Made by a program: the position numbers and the translations under genes. 64,000 nt of DNA, taken from Limnoperna fortunei. Its lineage: Eukaryota; Mollusca; Bivalvia; Mytilida; Modiolidae. The notes beneath the pieces are model-generated. The model was given only the letters and a program-made list of their open reading frames with translations. It had not been told where the DNA came from and made no database searches. Where the stretch lies: NCBI GenBank assembly GCA_944474755.1, contig OX104111.1:112536545-112600544 (forward strand). Reading direction: 5' to 3'. Of this stretch, positions 13,801-28,800 are shown piece after piece (the first letter of the stretch is position 1; each line of letters starts with the position of its first letter).

Positions 13801-16800
13801 CCCATAAATAGCCATTCAATGTCCACAAAAACTATTCCCATAAATAGCCATGCAATGTCCACAAAAACTGTTCCCATAAATAGCCATGAAATATCCACAA
13901 AAACTGTTTCCAAAAATAGCCATGCATTATCCACAGAGACTGTTCCCATCAATAGCCATGCAATATCCACAAAACTGTTCCCATAAATAGCCATGCAATA
14001 TCCACACAGACTGTTCCCATAAATAGACATGCAATATTCACAGAGACTGTTCCCATAAATAGCTATGCAATATCCACAAAAACTGTTCCCATAAAAAGCC
14101 ATGCAATATCCACAAAAACTGTTCCCATAAATAGCCATGAAATATCCACAAAAACTGTTCCCATAAATAGCCATTCAATATCCACAGAGACTGTTCCCAT
14201 AATAGCCATGCAATATTCACAGAGAGAGACTGTTCCCATAAATAGCCATGCAATATTCATAGAGACTGTTATCATAAATAGCCATGCAATATCCACAAAA
14301 ACTGTTCCCATAAATAGCCATGCAATATCCACAGAGACTGTTCCAATAAATAGCCATGCAATATCCACAGAGACTGTTCCCATAAATAGCCATGCAATAT
14401 CCAAAAAAACTGTTCCCATAAATAGCCATGAAATATCCACAAAAATGTTCCCATAATAGCCATGCAATATCGACAGAGACTGTTCCCATAAATAGCCATG
14501 CAATATTCACAGAGACTGTTCCCATAAATAGCTATGGAATATCCACAGAGACTGTTCCCATAAATAGCCATGCAATGTCCACAAAAACTATTCCCATAAA
14601 TAGCCATGCAATGTCCACAAAAACTGTTCCCATAAATAGCCATGAAATATCCACAAAAGCTGTTTCCATAAATAGCCATGCAATATCGACAAAAATGTTC
14701 CCATAATAGCCATGCAATATCGACAGAGACTGTTCCCATAAATAGCCATGCAATATTCACAGAAACTGTTCCCATAAATAGCCATGCAATATTCACAAAA
14801 ACTGTTCCCATAAATAGCGATGCAATACCCACAAAGACTGTTCCCATAAATAGCTATGGAATATCCACAGAGACTGTTCCCATAAATAGCCATGCAATGT
14901 CCACAAAAACTCTTCCCATAAATAGCCATGCAATATCCACAGAGACTGTTCCCATAAATAGCCATGCAATATTCACAGTGACTGTTATCATAAATAGCCA
15001 TGCAATGTCCACAAAAACTGTTCCCATAAATAACCATGCAATATCCACAGAGACTGTTACCATAAATAGCCATGCAATATCCACAGAGACTGTTCCCATA
15101 AATAGCCATGCAATATCCACAAAAACTGTTCCCATAAATAGCCATGAAATATCCACAAAAATGTTCCCATAATAGCCATGCAATATCCACAAAAACTGTT
15201 CCCATAAAAAGCCATGCAATATCCACAAAAACTGTTCCCATAAATAGCCATGAAATATCCACAAAAACTGTTCCCATAAATAGTCATTCAATATCCACAG
15301 AGACTGTTCCCATAATAGCCATGCAATATTCACAGAGACTGTTCCCATAAATAGCCATGCAATATTCACAGAGACTGTTATCATAAATAGCCATGCAATA
15401 TCCACAAAAACTGTTCCCATAAATAGCCATGCAATATCCACAGAGACTGTTACCATAAATAGCCATGCAATATCCACAGAGACTGTTCCCATAAATAGCC
15501 ATGCAATATCCACAAAAACTGTTCCCATAAATAGCCATGAAATATCCACAAAAATGTTCCCATAATAGCCATGCAATATCCACTGAGACTGTTCCCATAA
15601 ATAGCCATGCAATATTCACAGAGACTGTTCCCATAAATAGCCATGCAATATCCACAAAACTGTTCCCATAAATAGCCATGCAATACCCACAAAGACTGTT
15701 TCCATAAATAGCTATGGAATATCCACAGAGACTGTTCCCATAAATAGCCATGCAATGTCCACAAAAACTATTCCCATGAATAGCCATGCAATGTCTACAA
15801 AAACTGTTCCCACAAATAGCCATGAAATATCCACAAAAGCTGTTTTCATAAATAGCCATGAAATATCCACAAAAACTGTTCCCATAAATAGCCATTCAAT
15901 ATCCACAGAGACTGTTCCCATAATAGCCATGCAATATTCACAGAGACTGTTCCCATAAATAGCCATGCAATATTCACAGAGACCGTTATCATAAATAGCC
16001 ATGCAATATCCACAAAAACTGTTCCCATAAATAGCCATGCAATATCAACAGAGACTGTTCCCATAAATAGCCATGCAATATCCACAGAAACTGTTCCCAT
16101 AAATAGCCATGAAATATCCACAAAAATGTTCCCATAAATAGCCATGCAATGTCCACAAAAACTCTTCCCATAAATAGCCATGCAATATCCACAGAGACTG
16201 TTCCCATAAATAGCCATGCAATATTCACAGTGACTGTTATCATAAATAGCCATGCAATGTCCACAAAAACTGTTCCCATAAATAACCATGCAATATCCAC
16301 AGAGACTGTTACCATAAATAGCCATGCAATATCCACAGAGACTGTTCCCATAAATAGCCATGCAATATCCACAAAAACTGTTCCCATAAATAGCCATGAA
16401 ATATCCACAAAAATGTTCCCATAATAGCCATGCAATATCCACAAAAACTGTTCCCATAAAAAGCCATGCAATATCCACAAAAACTGTTCCCATAAATAGC
16501 CATGAAATATCCACAAAAACTGTTCCCATAAATAGTCATTCAATATCCACAGAGACTGTTCCCATAATAGCCATGCAATATTCACAGAGACTGTTCCCAT
16601 AAATAGCCATGCAATATTCACAGAGACTGTTATCATAAATAGCCATGCAATATCCACAAAAACTGTTCCCATAAATAGCCATGCAATATCCACAGAGACT
16701 GTTCCCATAAATAGCCATGCAATATCCACAGAGACTGTTCCCATAAATAGCCATGCAATATCCACAAAAACTGTTCCCATAAATAGCCATGAAATATCCA

Positions 16801-19800
16801 CAAAAATGTTCCCATAATAGCCATGCAATATCCACTGAGACTGTTCCCATAAATAGCCATGCAATATTCACAGAGACTGTTCCCATAAATAGCCATGCAA
16901 TATCCACAAAACTGTTCCCATAAATAGCCATGCAATACCCACAAAGACTGTTTCCATAAATAGCTATGGAATATCCACAGAGACTGTTCCCATAAATAGC
17001 CATGCAATGTCCACAAAAACTATTCCCATGAATAGCCATGCAATGTCTACAAAAACTGTTCCCACAAATAGCCATGAAATATCCACAAAAGCTGTTTTCA
17101 TAAATAGCCATGAAATATCCACAAAAACTGTTCCCATAAATAGCCATTCAATATCCACAGAGACTGTTCCCATAATAGCCATGCAATATTCACAGAGACT
17201 GTTCCCATAAATAGCCATGCAATATTCACAGAGACCGTTATCATAAATAGCCATGCAATATCCACAAAAACTGTTCCCATAAATAGCCATGCAATATCAA
17301 CAGAGACTGTTCCCATAAATAGCCATGCAATATCCACAGAAACTGTTCCCATAAATAGCCATGAAATATCCACAAAAATGTTCCCATAATAGCCATGCAA
17401 TATCCACTGAGACTGTTCCCATAAATAGCCATGCAATATTCACAGAGACTGTTCCCATAAATAGCCAAGCAATATCCACAAAACTGTTCCCATAAATAGC
17501 CATGCAATACCCACAAAGACTGTTTCCATAAATAGCTATGGAATATCCACAGAGACTGTTCCCATAAATAGCCATGCAATGTCCACAAAAACTATTCCCA
17601 TGAATAGCCATGCAATGTCCACAAAAACTGTTCCCATAAATAGCCATGAAATATCCACAAAAGCTGTTTTCATAAATAGCCATGCAATATCCACAGAGAC
17701 TGTTCCCATAAATGCATTTTGTCATAGAATGTCCACAGAGACTGTTCCTATAAATAGTCATGCAATGTCCACAAAACACTGTTCCCATAAAACTGTTCCC
17801 ATAAATAGCCATGCAATATCCACAAAAACTGTTCCTATAAATAGCCATGCAATATCCACAGAGACTGTTCCCATAAATAGCCATGCAATATCCACAAAAA
17901 CTGTTCCCATAAAAAGCCATGCAATATCCACAAAAACTGTTCCCATAAATAGCAATGAAATATCCAAAAAAACTGTTCCCATAAATAGCCATTCAATATC
18001 CACAGAGACTGTTCCCATAAATAGCCATGCAATATTCACAGAGACTGTTCCCATAAATAGCCATGCAATATCCAGAAAACTATTCCCATAAATAGCCATG
18101 CAATACCCACAAAGACTGTTTCCATAAATATCTATGGAATATCCACAGAGACTGTTCCCATAAATAGCCATGCAATGCCCACAAAAACTATTCCCATAAA
18201 TAGCCATGCAATGTCCACAAAAACTGTTCCCATAAATAGTTATGAAATATCCACAAAAGCTGTTTCCATAAATAGCCATGCAATATCCACAGAGACTGTT
18301 CCCATAAATACATTTTGTCATGGAATGTCCACAGAGACTGTTCCCATAAATAGTCATGCAGTGTCCACAAAACACTGTTCCCATAAATAGCCATGCAATG
18401 TCCACAAAAACTGTTCCCATAAATAGCCATGCAATATCCACAGAGACTGTTCCCATAAATAGCCATGCAATATCCACAGAGACTGTTCCCATAAGTGGCC
18501 ATGCAATATTCACAGAGACTGTTCCCATAAATAGCCATGCAATATACACAGAGACTGTTCCCATAAATAGCTATGGAGTTTCCACATAGACTGTTCCCAT
18601 AAATAGCCATGCAATATTCACAGAGACTGTTCCCATAAATAGCCATGCAATATCCACAAAAATGTTCCCATAATAGCCATGCAATATCGACAGAGACTGT
18701 TCCCATAAATAGCCATGCAATATTCACAGAGACTGTTCCCATAAATAGCCATGCATTATCCACAAAAACTGTTCCCATAAATAGCCATGCAATACCCAGA
18801 AAGACTGTTCCCATAAATAGCTATGCAATGTCCACAAAAACTATTCCCATGAATAGCCATGCAATGTCCACAAAAACTGTTCCCATAAATAGCCATGAAA
18901 TATCCACAAAAGCTGTTTTCATAAATAGCCATGAAATATCCACAAAAACTGTTCCCATAAATAGCCATTCAATATCCACAGAGACTGTTCCCATAATAGC
19001 CATGCAATATTCACAGAGACTGTTCCCATAAATAGCCATGCAATATTCACAGAGACTGTTATCATAAATAGCCATGCAATATCCACAAAAACTATTCCCA
19101 TAAATAGCCATGCAATATCCACAGAGACTGTTACCATAAATAGCCATGCAATATCCACAGAGACAGTTCCCATAAATAGCCATGCAATATCCACAGAAAC
19201 TGTTCCCATAAATAGCAATGAAATATCCACAAAAATGTTCCCATAATAGCCATGCAATATCCACTGAGACTGTTCCCATAAATAGCCATGCAATATTCAC
19301 AGAGACTGTTCCCATAAATAGCCAAGCAATATCCACAAAACTGTTCCCATAAATAGCCATGCAATACCCACAAAGACTGTTTCCATAAATAGCTATGGAA
19401 TATCCACAGAGACTGTTCCCATAAATAGCCATGCAATGTCCACAAAAACTATTCCCATGAATAGCCATGCAATGTCCACAAAAACTGTTCCCATAAATAG
19501 CAATGAAATATCCACAAAAGCTGTTTTCATAAATAGCCATGCAATATCCACAGAGACTGTTCCCATAAATGCATTTTGTCATAGAATGTCCACAGAGACT
19601 GTTCCTATAAATAGTCATGCAATGTCCACAAAACACTGTTCCCATAAAACTGTTCCCATAAATAGCCATTCAATATCTACAAAAACTGTTCCCATAAATA
19701 GCCATGCAATATCCACAGAGACTGTTCCCATAAATAGCCATGCAATATCCACAAAAACTGTTCCCATAAAAAGCCATGCAATATGCACAAAAACTGTTCC

Positions 19801-22800
19801 CATAAATAGCAATGAAATATCAAAAAAAACTGTTCCCATAAATAGCCATTCAATATCCACAGAGACTGTTCCCATAAATAGCCATGCAATATTCACAGAG
19901 ACTGTTCCCATAAATAGCCATGCAATATCCAGAAAACTGTTCCCATAAATAGCCATGCAATACCCACAAAGACTGTTTCCATAAATATCTATGGAATATC
20001 CACAGAGACTGTTCCCATAAATAGCCATGCAATGCCCACAAAAACTATTCCCATAAATAGCCATGCAATGTCCACAAAAACTGTTCCCATAAATAGTTAT
20101 GAAATATCCACAAAAGCTGTTTCCATAAATAGCCATGCAATATCCACAGAGACTGTTCCCATAAAAACATTTTGTCATGGAATGTCCACAGAGACTGTTC
20201 CCATAAATAGTCATGCAATGTCCACAAAACACTGTTCCCATAAATAGCCATGCAATGTCCACAAAAACTGTTCCCATAAATAGCCATGCAATATCCACAG
20301 AGACTGTTCCCATAAATAGCCATGCAATATCCACAGAGACTGTTCCCATAAGTGGCCATGCAATATTCACAGAGACTGTTCCCATAAATAGCCATGCAAT
20401 ATCCACAGAGATTGTTCCCATAAATAGCTATGGAATTTCCACATAGACTGTTCCCATAAATAGCCATGCAATATTCACAGAGACTGTTCCCATAAATAGC
20501 CATGCAATATCCACAGAGACCGTTCCCATAAATAGCCATGCAATATCCACAGAGACTGTTCCCATCAATAGCCATGCAATATTCACAGAGACTGTTCCCA
20601 TAAATAGCCATGCAATATTCACCGAGACTGTTATCATAAATAGCCATGCAATATCCACAAAAACTGTTCCCATAAATAGCCATGCAATATCCACAGAGAC
20701 TGTTACCATAAATAGCCATGCAATATCCACAGAGACTGTTCCCATAAATAGCCATGCAATATCCACAAAAACTGTTCCCATAAATAGCCATGAAATACCC
20801 ACAAAGACTGTTCCCATAAATAGCCATGCAATATCCACAGAGACTGTTCCCATAAATAGCCATGCAATATTCACAGAGACTGTTCCCATAAATAGCCATG
20901 CAATATCCACAAAACTGTTCCCATAAATAGCCATGCAATACCCACAAAGACTGTTTCCATCAATAGCTATGGAATATCCACAGAGACTGTTCCCATAAAT
21001 AGCCATGCAATGTCCACAAAAACTCCCATAAATAGCCATGCAATGTCCACAAAAACTGTTCCCATAAATAGCCATGAAATATCCACAAAAGCTGTTTCCA
21101 TAAATAGCCATGCAATATCCACAGAGACTGTTCCCATAAATACATTTTGTCATGGAATGTCCACAGAGACTGTTCCCATAAATAGTCATGCAATGTCCAC
21201 AAAACACTGTTCCCATAAATAGCCATGCAATGTCCACAAAAACTGTTCCCATAAATAGCCGTGCAATATCCACAGAGACTGTTCCCATAAATAGCCATGC
21301 AATATCCACAGAGACTGTTCCCATAAGTGGCCATGCAATATTCACAGAGACTGTTCCCATAAATAGCCATGCAATATCCACAGAGACTGTTCCCATAAAT
21401 ACATTTTGTCATGGAATGTCCACAGAGACTGTTCCCATAAATAGTCATGCAATGTCCACAAAACACTGTTCCCATAAATAGCCATGCAATGTCCACAAAA
21501 ACTGTTCCCATAAATAGCCGTGCAATATCCACAGAGACTGTTCCCATAAATAGCCATGCAATATCCACAGAGACTGTTCCCATAAGTGGCCATGCAATAT
21601 TCACAGAGACTGTTCCCATAAATAGCCATGCAATATCCACAGAGACTGTTCCCATAAATAGCTATGGAATTTCCACATAGACTGTTCCCTTAAATAGCCA
21701 TGCAATATTCACAGAGACTGTTCCCATAAATAGCCATGCAATATCCACAGAGACCGTTCCCATAAATAGCCATGCCATATCCAAAGAGACTGTTCCCATC
21801 AATAGCCATGCAATATTCACAGAGACTGTTCCCATAAATAGCCATGCAATATCCACAGAGACTGTTCCCTTAAATATCCATGCAATATCCACAGAAAATG
21901 TTCCCATAAATAGCCATGCAATATCCACAAAAATTGTTCCCATAAATAGCCATGCTATATCCACAGAGACTGTTCTCATAAATAGCTATGGAATATCCAC
22001 AGAGACTGTTCCCATAAATAGCCATTCAATGTCCACAAAAACTATTCCCATAAATAGCCATGCAATGTCCACAAAAACTGTTCCCATAAATAGCCATGAA
22101 ATATCCACAAAAACTGTTTCCAAAAATAGCCATGCATTATCCACAGAGACTGTTCCCATAAATAGCCATGCAATATCCACAAAACTGTTCCCATAAATAG
22201 CCATGCAATATCCACAGATACTGTTCCCATAAATAGCCATGCAATATTCACAGAGACTGTTCCCATAAATAGCTATGCAATATCCACAAAAACTGTTCCC
22301 ATAAAAAGCCATGCAATATCCACAAAAACTGTTCCCATAAATAGCCATGAAATATCCACAAAAACTGTTCCCATAAATAGCCATTCAATATCCACAGAGA
22401 CTGTTCCCATAATAGCCATGCAATATTCACAGAGAGAGACTGTTCCCATAAATAGCCATGCAATATTCATAGAGACTGTTATCATAAATAGTCATGCAAT
22501 ATCCACAAAAACTGTTCCCATAAATAGCCATGCAATATCCACAGAGACTGTTCCAATAAATAGCCATGCAATATCCACAGAGACTGTTCCCATAAATAGC
22601 CATGCAATATCCAAAAAAACTGTTCCCATAAATAGCCATGAAATATCCACAAAAATGTTCCCATAATAGCCATGCAATATCGACAGAGACTGTTCCCATA
22701 AATAGCCATGCAATATTCACAGAGACTGTTCCCATAAATAGCCATGCATTATCCACAAAAACTGTTCCCATAAATAGCCATGCAATACCCAGAAAGACTG

Positions 22801-25800
22801 TTCCCATAAATAGCTATGGAATATCCACAGAGACTGTTCCCATAAATAGCCATGCAATGTCCACAAAAACTATTCCCATAAATAGCCATGCAATGTCCAC
22901 AAAAACTGTTCCCATAAATAGCCATGAAATATCCACAAAAGCTGTTTCCATAAATAGCCATGCAATATCCACAAAAATGTTCCAATAATAGCCATGCAAT
23001 ATCGACAGAGACTGTTCCCATAAATAGCCATGCAATATTCACAGAAACTGTTCCCATAAATAGCCATGCAATATCCACAAAAACTGTTCCCATAAATAGC
23101 CATGCAATACCCACAAAGACTGTTCCCATAAATAGCTATGGAATATCCTAAGAGACTGTTCCCATAAATAGCCATGCAATGTCCACAAAAACTGTTCCCA
23201 TAAATAGCCATGCAATATCCACAGAGACTGTTCTCATAAATAGCTATGGAATATCCACAGAGACTGTTCCCATAAATAGCCATTCAATGTCCACAAAAAC
23301 TATTCCCATAAATAGCCATGCAATGTCCACAAAAACTGTTCCCATAAATAGCCATGAAATATCCACAAAAACTGTTTCCAAAAATAGCCATGCATTATCC
23401 ACAGAGACTGTTCCCATAAATAGCCATGCAATATCCACAAAACTGTTCCCATAAATATCCATGCAATATCCACAGATACTGTTCCCATAAATAGCCATGC
23501 AATATTCACAGAGACTGTTCCCATAAATAGCTATGCAATATCCACAAAAACTGTTCCCATAAAAAGCCATGCAATATCCACAAAAACTGTTCCCATAAAT
23601 AGCCATGAAATATCCACAAAAACTGTTCCCATAAATAGCCATGCAATATCCACAAAAACTGTTCCCATAAATAGCCATGCAATACCCACAAAGACTGTTC
23701 CCATAAATAGCTATGGAATATCCACAGAGACTGTTCCCATAAATAGCCATGCAATGTCCACAAAAACTGTTCCCATAAATAGCCATGCAATATCCACAGA
23801 GACTGTTCCAATAAATAGCCATGCAATATCCACAGAGACTGTTCCCATAAATAGCCATGCAATATCCAAAAAACTGTTCCCATAAATAGCCATGAAATAT
23901 CCACAAAAATGTTCCCATAATAGCCATGCAATATCGACAGAGACTGTTCCCATAAATAGCCATGCAATATTCACAGAGACTGTTCCCATAAATAGCCATG
24001 CATTATCCACAAAAACTGTTCCCATAAATAGCCATACAATACCCAGAAAGACTGTTCCCATAAATAGCTATGGAATATCCACAAAAACTGTTCCCATAAA
24101 TAGCCATTCAATATCCACAGAGACTGTTCCCATAATAGCCATGCAATATTCACAGAGAGAGACTGTTCACATAAATAGCCATGCAATATTCATAGAGACT
24201 GTTATCATAAATAGCCATGCAATATCCACAAAAACTGTTCCCATAAATAGCCATGCAATATCCACAGAGACTGTTCCAATAAATAGCCATGCAATATCCA
24301 CAGAGACTGTTCCCATAAATAGCCATGCAATATCCAAAAAACTGTTCCCATAAATAGCCATGAAATATCCACAAAAATGTTCCCATAATAGCCATGCAAT
24401 ATCGACAGAGACTGTTCCCATAAATAGCCATGCAATATTCACAGAGACTGTTCCCATAAATAGCCATGCATTATCCACAAAAACTGTTCCCATAAATAGC
24501 CATGCAATACCCAGAAAGACTGTTCCCATAAATAGCTATGGAATATCCACAGAGACTGTTCCCATAAATAGCCATGCAATGTCCACAAAAACTATTCCCA
24601 TAAATAGCCATGCATTATCCACAGAGACTGTTCCCATAAATAGCCATGCAATATTCACAGAGACTGTTCCCATAAATAGCCATGCATTATCCACAAAAAC
24701 TGTTCCCATAAATAGCCATGCAATACCCAGAAAGACTGTTCCCATAAATAGCTATGGAATATCCACAGAGACTGTTCCCATAAATAGCCATGCAATGTCC
24801 ACAAAAACTGTTCCCATAAATAGCCATGAAATATCCACAAAAGCTGTTTCCATAAATAGCCATGCAATATCCACAAAAATGTTCCCATAATAGCCATGCA
24901 ATATCGACAGAGACTGTTCCCATAAATAGCCATGCAATATTCACAGAAACTGTTCCCATAAATAGCAATGCAATATCCACAAAAATTGTTCCCATAAATA
25001 GCCATGCAATATCCATAGAGACTGTTCTCATAAATAGCTATGGAATATCCACAGAGACTGTTCCCATAAATAGCCATTCAATGTCCACAAAAACTATTCC
25101 CATAAATAGCCATGCAATGTCCACAAAACCGTTCCCATAAATAGCCATGAAATATCCAGCAAAACTGTTTCCAAAAATACCCATGCATTATCCACAGAGA
25201 CTTTTCCCATAAATAGCCATGCAATATCCACAAAACTGTTCCCATAAATAGCAATGCAATTTCCACAGAGACTGTTCCCATAAATAGCCATGCAATATTC
25301 ACAGAGACTGTTCCCATAATAGCCATGCAATATCCACAGATACTGTTGCTATAAATAGCCATGCAATATCCACAGAGACTGTTCCCATAAATAGCCATGC
25401 AATGTCCACAAAAACTATTCCCATAAATAGCCATGCAATGTCCACAAAAACTGTTCCCATAAATAGCCATGAAATATCCACAAAAGCTGTTTCCATAAAT
25501 AGCCATGCAATATCCACAAAAATGTTCCCATAATAGCCATGCAATATCGACAGAGACTGTTCCCATAAATAGCCATGCAATGTCCACAAAAACTATTCCC
25601 ATGAATAGCCATGCAATGTCCACAAAAACTGTTCCCATAAATAGCAATGAAATATCCACAAAAGCTGTTTTCATAAATAGCCATGCAATATCCACAGAGA
25701 CTGTTCCCATAAATGCATTTTGTCATAGAATGTCCACAGAGACTGTTCCTATAAATAGTCATGCAATGTCCACAAAACACTGTTCCCATAAAACTGTTCC

Positions 25801-28800
25801 CATAAATAGCCATTCAATATCTACAAAAACTGTTCCCATAAATAGCCATGCAATATCCACAGAGACTGTTCCCATAAATAGCCATGCAATATCCACAAAA
25901 ACTGTTCCCATAAAAAGCCATGCAATATGCACAAAAACTGTTCCCATAAATAGCAATGAAATATCCAAAAAAACTGTTCCCATAAATAGCCATTCAATAT
26001 CCACAGAGACTGTTCCCATAAATAGCCATGCAATATTCACAGAGACTGTTCCCATAAATAGCCATGCAATATCCAGAAAACTGTTCCCATAAATAGCCAT
26101 GCAATACCCACAAAGACTGTTTCCATAAATATCTATGGAATATCCACAGAGACTGTTCCCATAAATAGCCATGCAATGCCCACAAAAACTATTCCCATAA
26201 ATAGCCATGCAATGTCCACAAAAACTGTTCCCATAAATAGTTATGAAATATCCACAAAAGCTGTTTCTATAAATAGCCATGCAATATCCACAGAGACTGT
26301 TCCCATAAATACATTTTGTCATGGAATGTCCACAGAGACTGTTCCCATAAATAGTCATGCAATGTCCACAAAACACTGTTCCCATAAATAGCCATGCAAT
26401 GTCCACAAAAACTGTTCCCATAAATAGCCATGCAATATCCACAGAGACTGTTCCCATAAGTGGCCATGCAATATTCACAGAGACTGTTCCCATAAATAGC
26501 CATGCAATATCCACAGAGATTGTTCCCATAAATAGCTATGGAATTTCCACATAGACTGTTCCCATAAATAGCCATGCAATATTCACAGAGACTGTTCCCA
26601 TAAATAGCCATGCAATATCCACAGAGACCGTTCCCATAAATAGCCATGCAATATCCACAGAGACTGTTCCCATCAATAGCCATGCAATATTCACAGAGAC
26701 TGTTCCCATAAATAGCCATGCAATATTCACCGAGACTGTTATCATAAATAGCCATGCAATATCCACAAAAACTGTTCCCATAAATAGCCATGCAATATCC
26801 ACAGAGACTGTTACCATAAATAGCCATGCAATATCCACAGAGACTGTTCCCATAAATAGCCATGCAATATCCACAAAAACTGTTCCCATAAATAGCCATG
26901 AAATACCCACAAAGACTGTTCCCATAAATAGCCATGCAATATCCACAGAGACTGTTCCCATAAATAGCCATGCAATATTCACAGAGACTGTTCCCATAAA
27001 TAGCCATGCAATATCCACAAAACTGTTCCCATAAATAGCCATGCAATACCCACAAAGACTGTTTCCATCAATAGCTATGGAATATCCACAGAGACTGTTC
27101 CCATAAATAGCCATGCAATGTCCACAAAAACTCCCATAAATAGCCATGCAATGTCCACAAAAACTGTTCCCATAAATAGCCATGAAATATCCACAAAAGC
27201 TGTTTCCATAAATAGCCATGCAATATCCACAGAGACTGTTCCCATAAATACATTTTGTCATGGAATGTCCACAGAGACTGTTCCCATAAATAGTCATGCA
27301 ATGTCCACAAAACACTGTTCCCATAAATAGCCATGCAATGTCCACAAAAACTGTTCCCATAAATAGCCGTGCAATATCCACAGAGACTGTTCCCATAAAT
27401 AGCCATGCAATATCCACAGAGACTGTTCCCATAAGTGGCCATGCAATATTCACAGAGACTGTTCCCATAAATAGCCATGCAATATCCACAGAGACTGTTC
27501 CCATAAATACATTTTGTCATGGAATGTCCACAGAGACTGTTCCCATAAATAGTCATGCAATGTCCACAAAACACTGTTCCCATAAATAGCCATGCAATGT
27601 CCACAAAAACTGTTCCCATAAATAGCCGTGCAATATCCACAGAGACTGTTCCCATAAATAGCCATGCAATATCCACAGAGACTGTTCCCATAAGTGGCCA
27701 TGCAATATTCACAGAGACTGTTCCCATAAATAGCCATGCAATATCCACAGAGACTGTTCCCATAAATAGCTATGGAATTTCCACATAGACTGTTCCCTTA
27801 AATAGCCATGCAATATTCACAGAGACTGTTCCCATAAATAGCCATGCAATATCCACAGAGACCGTTCCCATAAATAGCCATGCCATATCCAAAGAGACTG
27901 TTCCCATCAATAGCCATGCAATATTCACAGAGACTGTTCCCATAAATAGCCATGCAATATCCACAGAGACTGTTCCCTTAAATATCCATGCAATATCCAC
28001 AGAAAATGTTCCCATAAATAGCCATGCAATATCCACAAAAATTGTTCCCATAAATAGCCATGCTATATCCACAGAGACTGTTCTCATAAATAGCTATGGA
28101 ATATCCACAGAGACTGTTCCCATAAATAGCCATTCAATGTCCACAAAAACTATTCCCATAAATAGCCATGCAATGTCCACAAAAACTGTTCCCATAAATA
28201 GCCATGAAATATCCACAAAAACTGTTTCCAAAAATAGCCATGCATTATCCACAGAGACTGTTCCCATAAATAGCCATGCAATATCCACAAAAACTGTTCC
28301 CATAAATAGCCATGCAATATCCACAGATACTGTTCCCATAAATAGCCATGCAATATTCACAGAGACTGTTCCCATAAATAGCTATGCAATATCCACAAAA
28401 ACTGTTCCCATAAAAAGCCATGCAATATCCACAAAAACTGTTCCCATAAATAGCCATGAAATATACACAAAAACTGTTCCCATAAATAGCCATTCAATAT
28501 CCACAGAGACTGTTCCCATAATAGCCATGCAATATTCACAGAGAGAGACTGTTCCCATAAATAGCCATGCAATATTCATAGAGACTGTTATCATAAATAG
28601 TCATGCAATATCCACAAAAACTGTTCCCATAAATAGCCATGCAATATCCACAGAGACTGTTCCAATAAATAGCCATGCAATATCCACAGAGACTGTTCCC
28701 ATAAATAGCCATGCAATATCCAAAAAAACTGTTCCCATAAATAGCCATGAAATATCCACAAAAATGTTCCCATAATAGCCATGCAATATCGACAGAGACT